Source: Nymphaea colorata (lineage: Eukaryota; Streptophyta; Magnoliopsida; Nymphaeales; Nymphaeaceae). From it: 64,000 nucleotides of DNA. The DNA lies in assembly GCF_008831285.2 (NCBI RefSeq), contig NC_045145.1, positions 21,840,040 through 21,904,039 on the forward strand. Reading direction: 5' to 3'. The position numbers and the translations under genes were made by a program. The notes under the pieces are model-generated. The model saw nothing but the letters and a program-made list of their open reading frames with translations. It ran no database searches and was not told the origin of the DNA. Positions 12,250 through 29,245 of the stretch are shown here, piece by piece (the stretch's first letter is position 1; every line of letters starts with the position of its first letter).

Positions 12250-14580
12250 TTCTTTTAGAACAGAAAATGAATGTCTCAATGGTGATCAAGCCCCGTTGTC
12301 AGCACATTCCATAAAACTTGTCGCGTTTTCCCATTAAAAATTACAAATTTCCTTGTGCAATTAAGTAATTTCCTTGAGAAATGAGTGTTTCAATTCATGT
12401 TCTCCGGTTCATCATATTCTTTTTTCGGTGAGTACGTTTAGGAGATGCTTAGTTCGCTTAGCTTTTACTAATTTGAAAACCTTAGGATTTAAGGTCCATG
12501 ATCTTAAGGTCAGGTCTCCCCTTATGATCTTATCTCATTTTAGATGAAACCATTTGCTATTGTAAACAAGTAATAATTAGCGTGGAGATAAATTTGGATA
12601 TGAAGTTCGATCCAAGAACAACATTAATTTGTCAATATGTGGATTTTTATGTGCATCTTTTGCCATATCAGCAAAAGTAAAAGTAATTAACTCTACCACT
12701 CATTCATAAATTAAGATCACACGCAAACAAAGAAACACCCCTTTAAGATACCTCTTACAGCCAAGGATTCCCAACTCACGTATATACAGTTCCTTGAATG
12801 CCAATACTCAAGTTGTAGAAAGGGTGAGAACAAGCAAAACTTGGTTATATATATAGAGAGAGAGGAAAATAACATTAACATAAGTACAACAAAAAGTTGA
12901 ACTCCAAAAAGAGATTACATCCAAAAATCAGCTCTTAATTCTTATAAGAAGTTAAAATACAACCATTTCCCCATAAGTTATGGGAAATTAACCAAAAATC
13001 ATACAAAATGGAGGGTGCCATGCACTGAACTGAGACATTCTCATTCCTATAAATAATATCATTCCTGACCCACTAAAATGTAAACAACCAAATTCTCCGG
13101 CCATTTTTTTTCTCACTTTAAAACAACCAAATTCTCCGGCCATTTTTTTTCTCACTTTAATTGGTCCATGGATCAGGTCCTGAAATGTAGATATGTTTAA
13201 GTAAATGGATAAAGATGTTAAGAACAATTTCACTACTAAACTAGGTTTTGTATTGTCTCCAATATCCCAAACAATAGAAACAAATTTAAAAATGTTAAAT
13301 CTTTTTCTAGCTTGCCACCCATTGGTTAAAAAAAAATAAAAAAATAAAAACGTAGTTTCAGGCATCTTGGGGTTGTACATGTAAGGGAGGAGTGGAAGAT
13401 ATGAGAGAGGTTAAAGCGAGAAAAAGGGGCATATTCTTTGCACTACAAATTATAAAACAAAAATGGATGATCGAAAGGAGATTCTCTTGCTGCAGACACT
13501 GAATAAAGTAAACGGGAATTGAAGAGAACTTTATTGGTTGGCTTCCCAATGGAACAGAACTTTATTGCCTGCTTTCAAGTATTGTGGGTACGTGTTAAAC
13601 GAATGCAAAATGTAAAAGTTGAGAAGATGGTCTTTAAATATATTCAATTTGGACATGAATAACGTCTCTAGCTACCCATGACCTAAGACTCAAAACTGTC
13701 AAGCCAATTCATTTCTAATTACCATTGCAAGTGACTGTAAGTGACCGAGCTAGAAAATTTTGTATAAACAACACTAACTTTAATGGGTTTAGCGCTCCTC
13801 GGGCATTGAACTCAAAGCATCCCGTTCTATTTTTCATCCGTACGTATGATTCCTTTTTAACAAAAAAGGAAGCATGTCTTGCAATAGTGACCCACTTCCT
13901 ATTCTTTCTCCCTATACACACACATACACTTACTCACACACACATACAAACATTAATTATATATATATATATATAAAGAGAAAGGGAAACATACATATTA
14001 TATAACATAATCACCAGCCATGGCCTAGAATCTTTATCTTTGCTCGGAACAAGTCATTCTTAACTTGCCCACAAAGACACGTACTAAATGGGGAGATCCG
14101 ATCAAAGTCAAACTACTTTTGGCATCAAATTTAGGTTTTTTTTTTAAAGTTATTGAAATTAAAGCTGAAACCGAAATTATTAGGGTGTAGGTAGAAATTG
14201 ATCGAACCAAGAGCCCAAGCTTAAAGTGGGTCAGGTCGTTACATCGACGCATGTTGTTATCTACCATCCATTAATGTTATCAAAACATTGTTAAGGGTTT
14301 TATCGCAAATATTAGAGACACCGGGAAAACAGCAACGGTTTCTTGTAACCCTAGGACATAAAGAAATAGGAAAAGAACATGTAAAAATACTTTAAAGTGT
14401 ACCAGCAGACCAGCTCTACAAATCTATTCCAATTGTCAGGATTTCAGGCAGGTTGGGGGTTCAAATTCTTTTTGCTTCTAATACTATAATGTCATATTGA
14501 AAGGCCTGATTAGGAAGAATTGGAGAATTTTTCTTTTATATATGATCAGGCAATCTATGTAGCATGCAAACGGCCAGAAT
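12250..14580. other. Intergenic between EDS1-B and EDS1-C
   Basis: AT-rich spacer of about 2.3 kb with no recognised gene. It contains a perfect 39-bp tandem duplication (13082-13159), a block at 13380-13600 resembling 2990-3200 upstream of EDS1-B, and a (CA)/(TA) tract at 13915-13975. Confidence 0.5.
13082..13159. repeat. Perfect 39-bp tandem duplication
   Basis: Units 13082-13120 and 13121-13159 are identical (start AAACAACCAAATTCTCCGGC, end TTCTCACTTTA). Identity over the whole unit indicates a recent duplication. No function is evident. Confidence 0.9.
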
Positions 14581-14755
14581 GGATGCCGTCCGTTCACAAT
14601 CACAGGCGCCGGTGGCCGATCGTGGCAAGAAAGTAATTACGCGAGATGCTTGAGGACGTTGTAGGTATTTAACCACAGGTGCGCGGACGTATACAAGCCG
14701 CTTCCCTTCGTCTTTGCCCGCCGCCGTCCTGCGGAGACTGTGGAGTCCCGGCGAG
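14581..14755 (+). promoter_or_regulatory. EDS1-C promoter and 5' leader
   Basis: CGTCCGTTCACAATCA near 14588 and the GCCGGTGGC block match the EDS1-B upstream region in order. A TATA-like TATTTAA is at 14666-14672, 84 bases before the ATG. The leader just before the ATG (GTCCCGGCGAGATGG) parallels the B leader (TTTCCGGCGACATGG), which supports the chosen starts in both genes. Confidence 0.5.
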
Positions 14756-17700
14756 ATGGACCCCTCTCCGGACGACGATCTGCAGCTGGTGAGGAAGTGC
14801 TGCTCCTTGGCCTTCAGGGCTCACGATTCCGATTCCCATTTTGTCAAGGACAATTCCGTCAGCTCCCAACCCATCTTCGCGTTCCAGGGGTCGAGGTCCG
14901 TCGATCACTGGTTCTACGGCGACCAGTTCAGCAGGTCGAAGCCGTATCCGACTTACTTTCCGTCGCTTAAGGCCCTCGGTTCCGGTGACTCCGGCATCCT
15001 CAACTTGGCCTTATTTCAGCGGTTCGACCAGATCCTGCTGGATTTCCAATCCCGGCTACCAAATGAGGTGCGTTCAACGGAAACCGGCAGTTTATGTCGT
15101 TTGTATTAATCTATCGCGATATCTTGAACATGATCTCGTTCTTTTCAAGTTTGCCAAGAACTAATAAACCGTGAAGCACCTGAGATTGAGAAAATTCCTT
15201 CCCGTGATGTGCCGATTTGGAGTAAAAGTATCACGATATTTTCAATGTCACGTGAACAATTGCATTTTTTATAACGATATTTTCACTCTGCGCTCAACTT
15301 TGGGCTCGAGCCTTACCAATAATAAAAGCACGACTAGCTTTTTAATATTAATAAAAATGCACCTAAGTTTTTCCATTTTTAATAAAAGGAATCCATAGGA
15401 TTTTCTCTATCAAATTTATTCTTAAAATTTTACAGCTTCAATGTTTTGGCCTTTAAAGAAACATGAAAAGTTGTATGTGCCGAATTCTTTCTATCTTTCC
15501 TTTTGTAATTTTTTGGCATTAATAAAGAAAAAAATCATATTAACACCTAATTAGTTCAAATATTAATAAGAGAGAAATTTGAAGAACATCCATAAAAATT
15601 AACGGCCATAATAGAATTACATGTACGCTTTTAAAGTTGCCAAAACCACATTTAATTTTTGGCGCCATTAACAAAAAATAACCTCATCTTAATTAATTTT
15701 AACTTGTTATAACTAAATGAAGTTAGGGTTAATGTTATAAAAAGATTAATGCAATATCTTTCAAGACGACAAAATTATGACTTATTGGCTTGCATGGACC
15801 TTTTTAACCATATTGAATAATATCTATCCATGATTCACTATATTTAAATTAATTATTTTCATGTTTGTATTTAAAGAAGTGATGTCAATGTTTTTTTCAT
15901 ATAGTTTTTGAAGAGTAAAATATTTACTTTTCTTAAATCTTAACTTCTTTTTAACTGTTTGAATAATCATGTTGACTAAAATAATCTTATTGCCGATCTT
16001 TTTAATCATCCATGGGAAAACATTGGGACGTTTTTAACAGTAGCAAAAAGGTGTAGCTTTCACAATTGTCAACAGTGCTTTAATGTGGTTTTAAACCAAC
16101 TACTTTATATATAGTTAATCATGCATTTATGTCCCTTTCCTTTGTATGGTGAAATCTCTATGTTTTTCAACTTGCATGTAAAAAAGCATAGCCCTTACCG
16201 GTTAAATCTAGAGACGTGCCTCCCACTCAAGCTATTTATGTTTTTAATATATTTTTTTTTAACAAAGTGTGTTTGTCATTTGATGTTATTTTCTATTTTT
16301 TTTCTTTCCTTTCTGATTTCTAATTTTTTAAATTTGATGTTATATTTAAAACACATTTTTTAATCATTCCAGTTCACGACCACGCCTATTCCGATTCGAT
16401 TCACCAATTCGCTGAATACATTTTACATTTCGATTCGATACGAAAATCTATACCGATATCATTTGTTTGGATGAAAAATATAAGCAAATATAAATTCTTT
16501 GATATTCAGACGTGATAAAATTGAGCTGAGGAGTGCAGGTCTCCCTTTCGCAGATGAAAAAGATTCTACTTGGCGTTCGTTGGATTAATAAGTATGGATG
16601 TCAATGAACCATATATGAATCGAATGCACACTTTACTAATATATCTGCTTTTTCAGATAATCTCTATATATTCAAAATTCACATTCAGATTCGAATGAGA
16701 AAAATCAATACTATATCCCAATCCAAAATGTGAACTCATAATCTGAATCCAAACCAAATCTGATCTTTGGATTAACATCTAAATCCAAGTCTGATTTTTA
16801 AAACTGAATGTAGAACCATTTACAGGTATTGAGTACAGAATGCTTAGTTAAAACTAAATATGATCCTAATCCGAATCCAAATCTGATCAATATTTACTTA
16901 AATCTGTACCCGAATCTGATCGGATGTCAATTCTTGTGTCAAAATCCGATCCAATTCTTAAATGGGCATCAATTTCTTTCTTCATATCCAACTTTTTTAT
17001 GTGGATATGGGATTTAAAATAAGATTTATTGGCATCCCTATTAACAAGAAGGGCAAAGAAAGAGTAAGAAAAAAAAAAAGAATACTTTTTTCAGATAGAT
17101 GGAAACACACCATAAACCAAAAAAAGAGAAAATGCTCTCATCGTGTACACAATTAAACAGAATTAAATAAAAAAAAATTGGTAATTATGAAGCTTTAACA
17201 TGTGTGTGTTTAGTTATTCTAAAGTCCTCTGTTTTTTTTTTTTGGTTGGTGGGGTTAGATCGAGATGAGCTTATCCTCGGAAGACAGTCGTGATAAAGTT
17301 TCATGTTGCCTCAATAATCAGGTATGCATTTTTATTTCCATGGCTCGTGTAGATCTCCATTTCATGTTGAATTTGATTGTTTAGGATCTTAGATCAAGAT
17401 TCGAGATTGCATTAAAAAGTATGTTTTAGAAAATCAGGATCTTAATAATATATGTTAAACATCATGAAAAGTAAAACTTCAAAATCTGTAGATTTAAAGT
17501 AAGCAGATCTCAAATTCGCAGTAAAAGAAACCGAACCTTTGTTTATCGGTGGCACTCAAACGATCGAAAATTAACGATGCAATTGCTTATGAAAAATCTT
17601 AGGCTGACAGGACAAGGAAGAAGAAGATTGTTTTTACAGGACTTTCTAACGGAGGAGCAGCCGCAATCTTGGCAACCATCTGGCTTTTAGAGAAGCATTG

Positions 17701-20044
17701 CCGGGACCCCAAGCCGGACGTGCTTTGCATTACCTTCGGCGCCCCTCTCGTCGGAGACAAGATCGTCGGCCACGCGATCCGTCGAGAGGGCTGGTCGTCC
17801 TGCTTCAAGAACTTTGTCCTCCCGCGGGACCCCATTCCCCGGATCCACTTTTGTCCCCGTGATGAGATCGCCGGCGACCTACAATCCGTTCTTCCGTCAC
17901 GCGTTAATCCGGGAGGATCCATCCCCCGCACTTCGTCTTCTGCCTCAGAAACCAATCAAGTATCCGAGAAGCTCTTCGACGTTGTTTTCAGCAATGCCTT
18001 CTCCATTGCAAGCTATGATTCATGCGTCTTGAGGAGCTCGGCTGGTGGTAGCTGTCTCTTGGCGGCTGTGAACGGCTTCGTGAAGCTGAGTCCTTACAGG
18101 CCCTTCGGGATCTTCTACTTCTGCTGCAGTGAGGGGAAGGTAGTGAAGGTGGAAAACCATGAGGCTGTGACGCAGATACTGTTCCACTCCCTTCTTTTGG
18201 AAGGATCGAGCAGCGGGAGCAATGGGTATCAAACATATGACATAAAGAAAATAGTTCCCCTGGATAATTTGCAGACGATTCCTCTCTCAGTTAATGATAA
18301 AGACGATGATGTCAACTCTGCCCCCAACATCCTCGACCTTGTAAGTGCTCCTCACTTTCTCTCTCTCACAATTATCTATCTGTTATATTATAAATCCGTG
18401 GGGCAAATTTATGAAACTTTTATATCTTAACTTTTGATCCATATTTATGGATCAATTTGCAGTCATTTCATTTGCCAAATGAGCCTTATGTTGGATATTA
18501 TGAAAAACATACGAGTATTCATTCAATAAATCTACTTCAAAATTGGGATAGATTTATGAAATAGGCTAATGTCAAGTAATAGTGTGTTATTGTTTCATAT
18601 ATGCACCAAATAGTATGGCAAAAGTGTTCTATAAATTTGACATAATATTTGGAATAGGCACATGAAATAGTTATATACTGTCATTGTTGCCAAACAACTC
18701 CTTCGACAACTTCAAGTTCTGTCTCTTCCTTGTTTTCACTATTTTTAAACAATCACCTAAAAGAGTGTATAATTGTACCCCAGTCAACATTAGTATGGAG
18801 TTTCTTTTCGTTAGAAGTTCTTCCTGAAGCTCTCGTGGTTTAAACCTGTTAATTGTCAAAATTTATAGCTCACTCAAAACTAGGTTCCGTTTGATGGTAG
18901 GGTGAAATTTTGAGTGGTAAAATTACCATGAAAAAAAATAGATGATAAAAGGTCAGACTTCCCCAGGTTCGACTTTTTTTTAGGGTAAAATTACCTTGAT
19001 CCATTGAATTTGGCAGGGTAATTTTTCATGTGTTTGGTTTGAGTATGAAAAGCCGTACAAAAAATGTAAGTTTCCCCTAATACACAATAAAATCTGCATT
19101 AAACGGGGCACAATAAGTTTCTTAGATACCTTTCCCTAGAAATGAGAAAGTTACCAAGTCATTAATTAGTTTTCCATCAGTATTTTTTTGGTATATATGT
19201 TTCCATTTTTTTCAGTGACTCCGTCTAATTTGTTGTTGTTGTTGTTGAACTGTAATGGATTGGCTTTTGTTAGGACATGGATGCAAGGCTAAACTTAATA
19301 GCTGCCGGAGACATGGAGCAGGCGAGAAAGAAGAACTTGGCCACAGTCAATGGTTACAAGCACGACATAAACGCCTGCCTAAGCAAACTCCAGACCTACT
19401 GCACCAACTGCGACGACGGCATAGGCTACTACGACGCATTCAAGTTGCATAAGAACAAGGCAGATTTTGAAGCCAACGTGACCCGGCTCGAGCTGGTAGG
19501 CCACTGGGAAGAGGTCCGGGAATTGGTCAAAGGGTTCGAGCTGCCCGACTCGTTCGAGACCGACCGCGAGTGGGTCGAGCTCGGCACGAGGATCCGCCTC
19601 TTGGTCGAGCCCATCGACATAGCCAACTTTTACAGGCATGATAAGAAGGAAGAGACCAACTTGTACAAGGCAGACTCGCGAGCAAGGCCTAACTACTACA
19701 GGTACCCAGAGAACTGGCTCCGGCACATGAGACGGCTCGTGCCAGAAGCTGACCCACTGTGGAGGAAAGAATGGAACTTGGACTCGTGCTTTTGGGCAAG
19801 AGTGGAGAATATGTGCATCGGAATAAAGAAGAATGGATTTGATTCTGAGAAAGAAGGTGTACTGGAGTTTGAGAAGGAGGTAGAGAAGTGGCTTACAGAG
19901 GGGGCACTTGGAGAGCCAGAGCTCAAGCGGCCCACCTTCCTTAAATGGTGGGGAATGTTACCGGAGGAACACAAGAATAGTTCCCGCATTCGTGATCGTA
20001 TGGTGCAGGAGGCACGACCTGCTAATCCGACGGTCCCAGGTTGA
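14756..20044 (+). CDS. EDS1: EDS1 copy C, complete (627 aa)
   Basis: Third EDS1 gene. Exons: 14756-15067, 17259-17321, 17603-18340, 19274-20044 (GT-AG, phase 0; stop TGA at 20042). Intron positions are identical to copy B. The lipase-like domain (1-371) has Ser140 in GLSNG, where the usual residue before Ser is His (Tyr in copy B), with Asp201 and His311. The EP domain (372-627) has YYDAFKLHKNKADFEANV, PIDIANFYRHDKKE and FLKWWGMLPEEHKNSS. An upstream in-frame TTG-initiated extension was rejected because MDPSPDDDLQLV aligns with MEPDDLQLV of copy B. Compared with B it lacks the Pro-rich stretch (PTPPPAPAPA) of exon 1. Coding sequence and 3' UTR are close to B, so this pair is the youngest of the three. 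It is intact by frame, so it could form alternative heterodimers. Confidence 0.92.
16560..17030. repeat. AATCCGAATCCAAATCTGAT-type degenerate repeat
   Basis: Inside intron 1 of EDS1-C, short words such as AATCCAAATCTGATC, GAATCCAAACC and CCCGAATCTGATCGG recur imperfectly. A related style of sequence appears in the AlaRS intron around 36200-36460. It is non-coding, probably a dispersed old repeat. Confidence 0.4.
18887..19060. mobile_element. Short MITE-like block in EDS1-C intron 3
   Basis: The block starts near TTCCGTTTGATGGTAGGG and ends near AGGGTAATTTTTCATGTG, with repeated AAAATTACC in both senses inside. Its ends resemble those of the larger elements at 21961-23245 and 52905-54105 (TTTGATTG... 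/ ...CAATCAAA). It is non-coding; the family is uncertain. Confidence 0.3.
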
Positions 20045-20327
20045 GTCCATGGCCTTGGAGCAATTAGTCATGAAGCTAAAGCTGCATAATTGGTTCTTCA
20101 TATGTCAGTGATGATATTCCGTGATCTATTCAGAGGAAGTCAGCTTTCATGTAGATCCAAGTTCATGGCCTTATTAATTTGGATTGATATATAATTATTA
20201 TGTTCAACATGCTGTTTGGTATGTATTCATAGACATTAAGATGGTTTTGTTCCATGAGTTGAACTGTAACGGGTGCTAGCTACTGTTGTTTGATTGTATA
20301 AAGAATGAGTTGCATAAAGATTGCATG

Positions 20328-20333
20328 AATAAA
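20328..20333 (+). terminator. Probable polyadenylation signal, EDS1-C
   Basis: AATAAA lies 284 bases after the stop in a 3' UTR block (AAGAATGAGTTGCATAA) shared with EDS1-B. Confidence 0.45.
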
Positions 20334-20339
20334 GTTTAT

Positions 20340-21960
20340 TCGAAAGTTTGTAACAAGAAAGACACGTTTCAATGTCACACACCGCATCTTTTCTTTATAA
20401 AATCAAGAAAACTGGCATGACTGAGCGATGTTTTGGGACATGTTGTGCCCATTGTATTTAAAATCCTGAAATACACTTTTCTCATCCAACTACGTGCTAT
20501 ATATTTAAAAAACAGTTTTCTCATCCAAACTTTAACATGCTATATATTAGTTCTGGTAACGCTTTTATCATCTTAATGCAGCTTATGACTCTAGAGGCAG
20601 GAAGAATGGGGAAGCCTCTTCGAACAATATAGGTTGTTAACATCCTGCTCTGCTCTCTCGAAAGTGGATAATTGAAGCTCTTTTGAATTCAGAACTCGCC
20701 AACCTACAATTCAAGTGTCGTCAATATAAGGCATGGTGACCAAGTTCTAGCTAAAAGTCGTTCTAACTTTTCATTTGAATGACATTAAAATCAAGCTTTT
20801 AACAAAGTACCACGCTAATCGAGACAAATAGTGTGCTTGAAACAAGTTTATGATCGACCAGGAAACAAACGTAGCGTAGATATGGAGCTAGTCTTGCATT
20901 GAAAAGCAACAATAAAGTCATGATTTCCACTTCCAATATTGTTCGTAAGAAAAAAGGGAAAATGTTACCTTCGAAAATATCGACAGATTTTAATTTTCTC
21001 CGATATCCCCTAAATAAAAGTACGTTACTTTTTTGTAAAATATCGTCAGATTTTCGTTTCCCTATATTTTCCAGGAGAGTAAGGTTTTCTCACCGGCTGC
21101 AACTAATAGGACTCAGAGCATGCATTACCTGCTCGTCCAGCGAGCTTGAGAAGTCTGTCAATTGCCCGACGATAACCAGATTCCTGCTGTCGCCCACCGG
21201 CAGCCCCGTAGCGTCAATTTCCCGCCGTTGTCCAACCATAGTTTGCCGTTGCCCAACAGCCACCGCCCGCCCGCTGTGTGAGTCTCTCTCTCTCTCTTCC
21301 TCCCTTTTGATCTCCCAGTATGCTTGTGGGCATCTATGTCTCCCTACTTCTTGAAGATGGGCATATAACCCCTTTGTGAATCATTGAATCTGCTTGTGGA
21401 AATCATGAAATTTCATACATGGGAACGAAATCATGTAAATTTCTTTTCCCCAAGTTCGTATGACTCTACCCCCTTCTCTCTCTCTCTGCCTAATTTTTCT
21501 TGATTTAGAGATTTTTTTATTTGGCCATTTAGGGTTTTCTGTTTTTTGGAGTTTGGCCACTTTGGGTTTTTGGTGGGTCTGCATCCTGCGCTCTTGCTTT
21601 TTTGTCTCTCACGTTGTATTTCAGCTGTATATGGCATTTTTTATGCATCTGTTTGCAATTCACTGTTCGGTATATCAATGAAAATGCTTACCTGTTGGTA
21701 GCTCTGGTTAAACCAACTTATTTTTTATAACCGTGGGCCATAATCAATTCAAATGCGCTTAATTTGATGCTTACTCTTTCATCAAACATCTATTTTTTAT
21801 AACCTCAATCCTGTCTGTTCTATCTTCTCTTGAGGAAAAACATTAATCTTTTTTTTTTTCTTCGTAAGTTATGAAACGATCAACTAACAGGAGCCAATAG
21901 GTTATTGCAATGCCTTAGTGTAGAGAGACCAGAGCTTTTCTTGGTTTGGAAAAATCATTA
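20340..21960. other. Intergenic, no gene recognised
   Basis: Spacer between EDS1-C and the STL2P-like gene. A GC-richer stretch at 21090-21300 (TTGCCCGACG, CGCCGTTGTCC) is open in one frame for 151 codons but shows no family I know. It is followed by (CT)n. It could be an old gene or transposon scrap. Confidence 0.35.
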
Positions 21961-23245
21961 AGAGCGTGTTCGATTGTCTACAAACATTATCAGCGATGCC
22001 CTTATTTTCTAGGCTGCGCAATGCCACTCAGACATAAAAAACAAACGTCTTGGATTTGTTCTCGGGGGAAAGACTGTAGAGGAGGTGAAATTGGAAAAAA
22101 GTGTAAGTTTTCAACCGGTCGTTTCAAACACTGTTAAAATTAACGTGGTAAAACATGATTTTCAAGGGATTTGCCCGTTAAGGCTTCGAGGACGACTCCT
22201 TTGACTCTCCGCCTTCCTCTTCCACCGCTCGCCCGATCGCTCGCCGTGCGCCACCGTCGCCGCTTTGCCTCCAGCCATCGCCGTTGTCCTTCGAAGAAGT
22301 TGAGGTACGCCAACACCTCTCTCCCTATTGTGCGTTCTTTCTTTTTGTATTCGTGATGGAGAAGAAAGATGGAGTGTAATCTCGTGATGGAGAAAAAGGA
22401 AAAGGTAAACTCCATCCTGATCATTTGTTCCCGTGACCTGAAAGAGACATTGTGATTAAGCATCTGCTTTGGATGATTGGAACTGGCAATCCCTTTTCTG
22501 TATCATGCCCTCCCTTTTTGGTTGGTTCTTCCATCCCTCGGTCGATCTTTTCTCCCCGATGAATCCCAAATTTTTTCTTGTGGCTTGTTTGGATGACGTC
22601 GAGCGGCTATTTTCCTGTAAATGCGTAAATCTGTTAGCATAACAATTTTTTGGAAAATTTCCTCAGTTACATATATCACCTTTCCATGATTCTTTGCTTG
22701 TATGATAGTCTAAAGGTCTTTATTTCCAGAAAATGTTTTGCTTAATATTTTTCAGTACAGTTTCTTCAATTGCTTCATTTTGAATTTTGCTGCTTATTGT
22801 TTTTGGACTCCTATGATGGGTATTGTTTTTTTATTATGGGGAAGAATGAGAGCTTTGCTGTTGCTTTTTCATAATCGTATCCATTTGTAAACTGAATAGA
22901 AAATGAAATGAAATGGGTCCATCTTGCGGCGGTTCTTTTGCTATTTATAGGTATCATTATGCTAACCATGTTATGTGGATGCCCCATCAATAATGTGAGT
23001 GTATCCACGTGAAAATGGAGGAGAAAAAAAAAAAACCACATCTTCGAACGGTCACCTAAAAAGTCTCTCCTTCATTTTACCCTGTGCATCAAACACAATT
23101 AATTTTACCTTGCAAAAATCTATCCTGCCATCAAACATGGCCTTTTTTTGGAAGGAGGGAAATTTTCATCCTGTTTTTTTTTTCCAGAATTCTTTTCATG
23201 GTAAATTTACCACGTTAAATTCTTCCCTGCAATCAAATGATGCCC
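21961..23245. mobile_element. Candidate non-autonomous DNA transposon
   Basis: About 1.28 kb between GCGTGTTCGATTG on the left and GCAATCAAATGATGCCC on the right. AACGTGGTAAA near 22142 is inverted as TTTACCACGTT near 23206. The right part shares exact words with 53840-54090 (TGTGCATCAAACACA, ATTTTACCTTG, GGTAAATTTACCACGTTAAA) in the same order. A GC-rich pyrimidine block (22190-22320) ending GTTGAG/GTACGC looks like a leader exon but matches nothing. PIF/Harbinger-like ends are possible; no transposase is visible. Confidence 0.4.
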
Positions 23246-23350
23246 TAGGTTTGATGCCAAAAAACATGCAACTGTTCTGGATTTTTAATAACAGAATTTT
23301 GATTTTTCACCTCTAGTTGTAAACTTTGACATGGTGAGCACTTCAGATTT

Positions 23351-23448
23351 TAGAAGATATCTTGCTTTCTTTTTCTCCTTTATGTCCATTCCCCTTTAGT
23401 TTTTAGAAAGCATCTTGCTGTTCTTCTTTTCATTTATGTTCATTGTAC
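23351..23448. repeat. Diverged ~50-bp tandem duplication
   Basis: Two adjacent segments share TTTTAGAA, ATCTTGCT, TTCTTTT, TTTATGT and CATT in the same order. They look like an old tandem duplication upstream of the STL2P-like gene. Confidence 0.4.
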
Positions 23449-23655
23449 CCATTATAAGTGGGACCTTTCTAATGTTTGAGAAGGGTTATAGCATTGGTGA
23501 GTTTAGCTGCATTCACATCTATATTAATCCAAAGTAGTGTCTTGTTCATGCACTATATGTTTGCTTCCATTTTTGTATGATTTTAAGCATTTTTTATTTA
23601 CTATGCAATAGCAAAAAATTTCTGGCTCTGCCACCTTGAAAGAGAGAGAGAGAGG

Positions 23656-29245
<5,590 letters not shown>

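Noticed and set aside
21060-21354. GC-rich open frame as a gene
   Set aside because: No family similarity, no clear splice structure and a CT tract at its end. Left as an unexplained stretch.
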